Of a stretch of 64,000 nucleotides of DNA, positions 61,301 through 64,000 are shown one piece after another. The first letter of the stretch is position 1; the number at the start of each line of letters is the position of its first letter. This stretch comes from Aphanomyces cochlioides. Lineage: Eukaryota > Oomycota > Saprolegniomycetes > Saprolegniales > Verrucalvaceae. Both the position numbers and the translations under genes were made by a program. The notes under the pieces were generated by a model that was not told the DNA's origin, ran no database searches, and saw nothing but the letters and a program-made list of their open reading frames with translations. Location: positions 1 through 64,000 of the forward strand of contig JAHQRK010000035.1 of assembly GCA_019828595.1 (NCBI GenBank). The letters are read 5' to 3'.

Positions 61301-64000
61301 AGCCAACCCTGTCTCGTGCTGCTCTGCAGTGTGGCTTGGACACGGTGTTCGAGTGGCCAGCTGTCCAGTTGTCTGACCAAGTATTAAGAGACGTGACCCA
61401 AGAGTACGAGGTCCCTCTGGGTCTAGATGACTATGTGGTATACCCAGTGACACCACTGCAGGGCGGTATGTTGTATTCGACCATGACGAGTCGGTCGGCC
61501 TATGTGTTGCAGCAAACAATCGAGCTCGACACGGACATGACCTTCGATATGGTTGTCGATGGATACCGTCGACTTGCCCAGACACACGAAATTCTTCGAA
61601 CGACATTTGTGTTTCTCGAATCCGGATTGTTTCAAATTATTCGAAGCGACGTGGCTGGCCTCCCTGTCAAGGATGTATTCGTCCGTCGATTGGAAGATTA
61701 CTTGGAGGCCGATCTCGCCCGTGGGTTTGAACTTGGAGACTGGTACTTTGCTCGATTGTCCTTGGTCACGGATGAACTTGGCGCTTACGCGGTGCTGACG
61801 ATTCACCACACGCTGTATGATGGATGGTCCTTACCTTTGCTCATGTCCGACTTGGTGGATGCATTGCACGGCAAGTCTATTTCGCCTCGACCAAGTTTCC
61901 GAGCTTTGGTGGATTACATCCAAGCACAAGACGAGGAGAAGACACGCGCATTCTGGTCTACGACGTTGTCCGGAGCTATGCCATCGTTGATAGCACCTGG
62001 GAACAGCAAAATGGAATTTTTGGACGAGTCGAATCGAGCTCTCTCGTTTGAGTTACCCGCAATCGAGTTGGTTCAATGCGCAAAAGAGGCAGGAGTGACC
62101 ATGGCCACATTGACCAAGTTTGCATGGGCGGTCACCCTGCGCAAATTCTTGCGACAACGAGATGTTATCATGGGTCAAGTTGTATCGAATCGAAACATCC
62201 CGGTCAAAGGAATTGAGAGGTATGCAGATAAGAGCCGTCGTGGACTGACAGTCTGTGTGTAGAATGTTAGGTGCGACCTTAAGTACTGTGCCATGTCGAG
62301 TCCAGATCGAAGACTCCACATCACTTGTTTCAATCCTTCAGACCTTGCAGGCGGATCAAAACTCGATGCTGGCCCATTCGCATGCGAGTCTTGTAGACGT
62401 AAAGAAGTGGAGTGGGGTTGCTGGCGACAAATTGTTTGACACGCTGTTTGTGTTTCAACAGATGGACTCTGCGCCGACGCGACGTGCAGTCAGGCAACAT
62501 ACAGACGTTTTGAATGCGTCCACGCACTACGCGTTCGAACTCGAACTATGTGTTGTAGACTCTAGCGTGTTTGCTAGCGCGTCAATTGACATATCCGTCC
62601 TGTCGTCCACCCATGCTCGATTGATTTTGGAAGAGTTCAAATTTACTTTGAGTCAAGTTTGTGCTGTGATGGCGTCTGACGGCACACCTGCGGCGTTGTG
62701 GAATTTGTCTCCAGTTCAAGATGAAATGATTCGATCGTCATGCTTCGGTCCAGTGGCATCCGTTCCATACGAATTAGTGCATCACGCGTTTGAAGAGAGG
62801 GCCGTGCGAAAGCCTGATTTGGTCGCGGTCGAGTACGAAGACAAGTCCATTACATACGGAGAGATGAATCACCAAGCAACCGTGCTGGCGAGTCGGTTGG
62901 TGTCGTTGGGAGTGGGTGTCGGCAGTCGCGTAGCAGTGTTGATGGAACGATGTTTGGAGTTTCCGATTGGCTTGTTGGCCGTGCTCAAAGCTGGTGGTTC
63001 CATGATGCCTCTTGACGCTAGCTTTCCCGTGAATCGATTGAGTTTTATGTTGTCGGACGCGAGCGCGTCAGTGGTGGTGACGACGGAAGAGTATCGTGGT
63101 CAAGTGGAATCTTTGGAGTTGGCAATTCCGGTGGTGTATTTCAGCTCGAGTGAATTGGCGTTGGAGTCGGTGGTACCAAGTATATTGAATGAGGCGACCC
63201 GTCATGACGAGGCATACGTTGTGTACACATCAGGATCGACCGGACGACCCAAAGGTGTACCCGTGCTGCACCAAAGTGTTGTGAATACAATTGCGTTTTC
63301 ATATAAAGAAATGTTTGCTGAAGGGTTAAGAACGGCACAGTTGTTGTCGCTGTCATTTGATGGGTGTCAATTTGAAATCTGGAGTTCTTTGTCGAATGGA
63401 TCAACCATGGTTTTATGTGGTCCAAATATCTCACATGGCCTTGTTTCTGTGCAGAGCATAGTGAGCACTCCAACAGCACTAAGTGTCCTAGATGCCCTGA
63501 AATATCCAAGCTTAAAGTTTGTCGCTGTTGCTGGCGAGCAACTTCCGCTGTCGCTGAAAACTCAATGGGAGCAGCAAGTTGTTCTATTGAACAAATACGG
63601 TCCTTCTGAATGTGCCATTCAAACACACGAGTGCAAGATGGACCCCGATGCGCCTGTCACGATCGGCCATCCCATGCAAAACGTCAACTCGTACATCTTG
63701 GACGAGAACATGCGTCCAGTGCCAGTGGGAGTCGTGGGTGAGATATACCTTGGTGGTATTTGTGTCTCTCCAGGCTACATCAATCTACCCGACCAAACGG
63801 CGGAGCGATTCGTAGACGATCCATTTGTGTCCGGCGGAGGACGCATGTTTCGAACGGGCGACTATGGTCGGTTGCTTCCGAATGGCCACTTTGAGGTGCA
63901 CGGACGAAAGGACAGCCAAGTCAAGTTGAAGGGATATCGTATCGAACTAGAAGAAATTGGCGAGGCCATGATGCGCCACCCACAAGTAACGGCTGCTGCT
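16767..64000 (+). CDS. Giant multimodular NRPS gene (3' partial)
   Basis: At least thirteen modules are encoded without an intervening gene, joined by 24 introns of 42-44 nt. Domain order: A1-T-C-A2-T-E-C-A3-T-E-C-A4-T-E-C-A5-T-C-A6-T-C-A7-T-E-C-A8-T-C-A9-T-C-A10-T-E-C-A11-T-E-C-A12-T-C-A13. A domains show YVVYTSGSTGRPKG, YGPSE, FRTGDYGR and GRKDSQVKLKGYRIE. T domains show LGGDS with the phosphopantetheine Ser. C domains show HHxxxDG. E domains show HHxxxD, ESHGRE and FNYTGRF. No ketosynthase, methyltransferase or thioesterase is seen. The gene starts without a C domain, as loading modules do, and runs off the window. Six one-base indels break the frame in modules 2, 3, 4, 8, 10 and 11; if they are real, the gene is damaged. 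Each module is described separately. Confidence 0.9.
19397..19438 (+). other. Intron class i (first of six), in the C domain at GIER/MLG
   Basis: GTATGC...GTGTAG, phase 2, joins GGIER to MLGATLSTVP, a continuous C-domain sequence; retention gives an immediate stop. It is 42 nt here. The other copies (36161-36203, 39258-39300, 46915-46957, 50012-50054, 62220-62262) are 43 nt, with one extra A after GTATGC. Confidence 0.9.
19439..23932 (+). CDS. NRPS module 2: A(b)-T-E, then C domain
   Basis: This completes the first C domain (MLGATLSTVP), then A2 with cassette b (AFDGCQFDIW, NKYGPSE; code by eye DGFIVVKIQK, unassigned). T2 has Ser at 21498-21500 in LGGDSIS. The E domain has HHAVMDLVSW at 22035, ESHGRE and FNYTGRF, so the residue should become D. 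Next comes a C domain with HHSVSDG at about 23508. Introns at 22235-22276 and 23436-23478 are removed. One A is missing between 22901 and 22902 relative to every sister module (ACGTGG_TGGATC). This shifts the frame at the end of the E domain: either an assembly error or a true break. Confidence 0.85.
22235..22276 (+). other. Intron class E (first of six), inside the E domain
   Basis: GTATGC...TTTGTAG, 42 nt, phase 2. It is a multiple of three and has no in-frame stop, so an ORF caller reads through it as 14 extra residues (start YALLCFHNC). Size and splice sites match the obligatory introns. The other copies are 26790-26831, 31346-31387, 42100-42141, 52853-52894 and 57407-57448, all identical in length. 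Confidence 0.75.
23436..23478 (+). other. Intron class ii (first of six), just before HHSVSDG
   Basis: GTACGG...TTCGTAG, phase 1. Splicing joins FCGVRVS to DGRLRIFWTSHHS, restoring a normal C-domain core. The same class is 43 nt in 27992-28034 and 32548-32590, and 44 nt (one extra A in GATCAATG) in 43302-43345, 54055-54098 and 58609-58652. The extra base is harmless only if the stretch is intronic, which supports the call. Confidence 0.85.
23933..23976 (+). other. Intron class iii (first of six), C domain at GIDR/MIG
   Basis: GTACAATTTATT...TTGTAG, 44 nt, AT-rich, phase 2. It joins GIDR to MIGATINTIP at the same protein position as class i, although the intron sequences differ. The other copies are 28489-28532, 33045-33088, 43800-43843, 54553-54596 and 59107-59150. 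Confidence 0.9.
23977..28488 (+). CDS. NRPS module 3: C end, A(a)-T-E, then C domain
   Basis: The C-domain tail starts MIGATINTIP. A C4 tract at 24197-24200 (five C in intact copies) shifts the frame between SVDSP and MDFIGRDEY. A3 carries cassette a, the same by-eye code as module 1. T Ser is at 26053-26055 (LGGDSIS), and the E-domain HHAVMD is at 26590. The following C domain is split by introns 27992-28034 and 28489-28532. The whole unit repeats at 4,556 bp spacing as module 4, with only a couple of differences (Gln to Gly in VESL_LAIP). This is an epimerising extension module. Confidence 0.85.
28533..33044 (+). CDS. NRPS module 4: C end, A(a)-T-E, then C domain
   Basis: Tandem duplicate of module 3 at 4,556 bp. 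It carries the same C4 tract (28753-28756) that breaks the frame, cassette a, T Ser at 30609-30611, and the E-domain HHAVMD at 31146. Introns lie at 31346-31387 and 32548-32590. Near-identity with module 3, including the frame break, means a very recent duplication or a shared assembly artefact. If active, it adds a second D-configured a residue. Confidence 0.85.
33089..36160 (+). CDS. NRPS module 5: C end, A(a)-T, then C domain
   Basis: First intact reading of the C-domain tail: the C tract is five bases (33309-33313), so SVDSPPVESRPFSMDFIG reads through. A5 has cassette a. The T domain is of the other type, LGGDSLSVIK with Ser at 35166-35168, and passes straight to a C domain with HHTLYDG. 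There is no E domain, so an L residue is expected. This begins the 10.75-kb block repeated in modules 8-10. Confidence 0.9.
36204..39257 (+). CDS. NRPS module 6: C end, A(b)-T, then C domain
   Basis: The C tail starts MLGATLSTVP. A6 has cassette b (FDGCQFD), but its upstream flank (ACTTCGGG, TGCCGAG) is the form found with cassette a. That places a recombination join between 37170 and 37200. T Ser is at 38263-38265 (LGGDSLS), then a C domain with HHTLYDG. The frame is clean. Same substrate code as module 2, but without an E domain, so the L form. Confidence 0.9.
39301..43799 (+). CDS. NRPS module 7: C end, A(c)-T-E, then C domain
   Basis: A7 carries a third cassette, c (40301-40617: VSDVFHWELW, TCTATGLS; by-eye code DVWTVVCIQK, unassigned). 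It then rejoins the cassette a sequence at TGGTCTCAACA. T Ser is at 41363-41365 (LGGDSIS), the E-domain HHAVMD is at 41900, and a DCL-type C domain with HHSVSDG follows. Introns lie at 42100-42141 and 43302-43345 (44-nt form). The frame is intact. Adds a D residue. Confidence 0.9.
43844..46914 (+). CDS. NRPS module 8: C end, A(a)-T, then C domain
   Basis: Counterpart of module 5 in the second copy of the 10.75-kb block. The C tract is C4 (44064-44067), so the frame breaks at the end of the C domain, unlike in module 5. A8 has cassette a, T Ser at 45920-45922 (LGGDSLS) and a C domain with HHTLYDG. A silent change (ACATTAACC for ACATTGACC, about 46806) shows that it is a real separate copy. Confidence 0.85.
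46958..50011 (+). CDS. NRPS module 9: C end, A(b)-T, then C domain
   Basis: Counterpart of module 6 (offset 10,754 bp). Cassette b, here with the flank ACATCCGG instead of ACTTCGGG, ASVVVTTEE instead of ASEVVTTEE, and Ser for Ala in SSELSLES. It is thus a different mosaic from module 6. T Ser is at 49017-49019. The frame is clean, with a C domain of the HHTLYDG type. Confidence 0.9.
50055..54552 (+). CDS. NRPS module 10: C end, A(c)-T-E, then C domain
   Basis: Counterpart of module 7. One C is missing at 50402-50403 (TCCACCATG against TCCACCCATG in five sisters), shifting the frame in the C-domain tail just before the A domain. Cassette c lies at 51053-51370. T Ser is at 52116-52118 with FFSLGGDSI in place of FFALGGDSI, and the E-domain HHAVMD is at 52653. 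Introns lie at 52853-52894 and 54055-54098. Adds a D residue if intact. Confidence 0.85.
54597..59106 (+). CDS. NRPS module 11: C end, A(b)-T-E, then C domain
   Basis: The C tract is C4 (54817-54820), breaking the frame. The C-domain tail has a diverged patch (ENFDVHISYKNRVICSSTV) in place of the ENYGIHISYKNG form of modules 3-5 and 8; module 12 shares it. A11 has cassette b with Ser for Arg (DEASNYP). T Ser is at 56670-56672, and the E-domain HHAVMD is at 57207. Introns lie at 57407-57448 and 58609-58652. An epimerising b module, like module 2. Confidence 0.85.
59151..62219 (+). CDS. NRPS module 12: C end, A(d)-T, then C domain
   Basis: The intact C5 tract (59371-59375) gives a clean frame. 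A12 has the most divergent cassette, d (60145-60590): VGFDGCQHDMW, ITPTALSS, NKYGPTECAIVT; by-eye code DGHLVVKIVK, unassigned. It returns to the common sequence at NINSYILDENM. T Ser is at 61225-61227 (LGGDSLS), then a C domain with HHTLYDG. No E domain. Confidence 0.9.
62263..64000 (+). CDS. NRPS module 13: C end and A(e), cut by window end
   Basis: The C tail is identical to those of modules 6 and 9. A13 has a fifth cassette, e (63255-63535: LSFDGCQFEIWSSLSNG; by-eye code DGFVVVKIQK). It joins cassette b sequence at GAGCAACTTCCGCTG, making it a b-related hybrid. The window ends after motif A8 (QVKLKGYRIELEEIG), before the T domain, so module type and gene end are unknown. Confidence 0.9.

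Noticed and set aside
1..64000. Ciliate origin suggested by the G-rich telomere unit
   Set aside because: TAA, TAG and TGA all behave as stops, and the transposon types fit other eukaryotes. No reassigned code is visible.
16767..64000. Separate NRPS genes for each open frame
   Set aside because: Frames end exactly at short introns inside C domains, or at single-base indels, with no promoters or untranslated gaps between. The C domains are only complete when exons are joined.
62263..64000. Termination (thioesterase or reductase) domain near the window end
   Set aside because: The sequence ends within the thirteenth A domain; no terminal domain motif is present.

Overview
The window starts at what looks like a chromosome end of a eukaryote, most likely an oomycete or related stramenopile. 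The evidence for that is a telomere-like C-rich array, a Ty3/Gypsy element, a hAT transposon of the DUF659/dimerisation-domain kind, spliceosomal introns and standard stop codons. The assignment is inference: no rRNA or housekeeping gene is present to confirm it.

Layout. 1-350 is an array of CCCCCAAA (TTTGGGGG on the other strand), followed by C-rich degenerate sequence, a 20-bp palindrome and a block of three hairpins. Two further telomere units (761-779) abut a Gypsy element (780-4983, minus strand) that is broken inside its integrase. A 2.4-kb foldback element with two identical 642-bp inverted arms spans 5679-8090. A hAT element spans 8330-15689, with matching 10-bp ends and a perfect 8-bp target duplication (CTTGAGAC). 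It holds two diverged, dead copies of its transposase region in tandem. A small foldback/MITE-like element (15997-16274) lies just upstream of the only apparently functional gene.

16767-64000 (47 kb, running off the window) is one giant nonribosomal peptide synthetase (NRPS) gene. I read it as A-T-C-A-T-E-C-A-T-E-C-A-T-E-C-A-T-C-A-T-C-A-T-E-C-A-T-C-A-T-C-A-T-E-C-A-T-E-C-A-T-C-A(partial): thirteen adenylation (A) domains, twelve T, twelve condensation (C) and six epimerisation (E) domains, with no thioesterase inside the window. It begins with a C-less loading module. Every C or E boundary carries tiny introns (24 in all, each 42-44 nt, in four classes at fixed positions). Modules are nearly identical outside a 300-450-bp core of the A domain, where five different specificity cassettes (a-e) are exchanged. 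The module order is a,b,a,a,a,b,c,a,b,c,b,d,e, with E domains in modules 2,3,4,7,10,11. If collinear, the product starts a, D-b, D-a, D-a, a, b, D-c, a, b, D-c, D-b, d, e.

Modules 5-7 and 8-10 are a duplicated 10.75-kb tri-module block, and modules 3 and 4 are a 4,556-bp tandem duplication. Six single-base indels interrupt the reading frame (a C4/C5 tract in four copies, plus 22901 and 50402). They are either assembly errors in a repetitive locus or real damage. The picture is a subtelomeric NRPS that grows and diversifies by recombination between its own modules.
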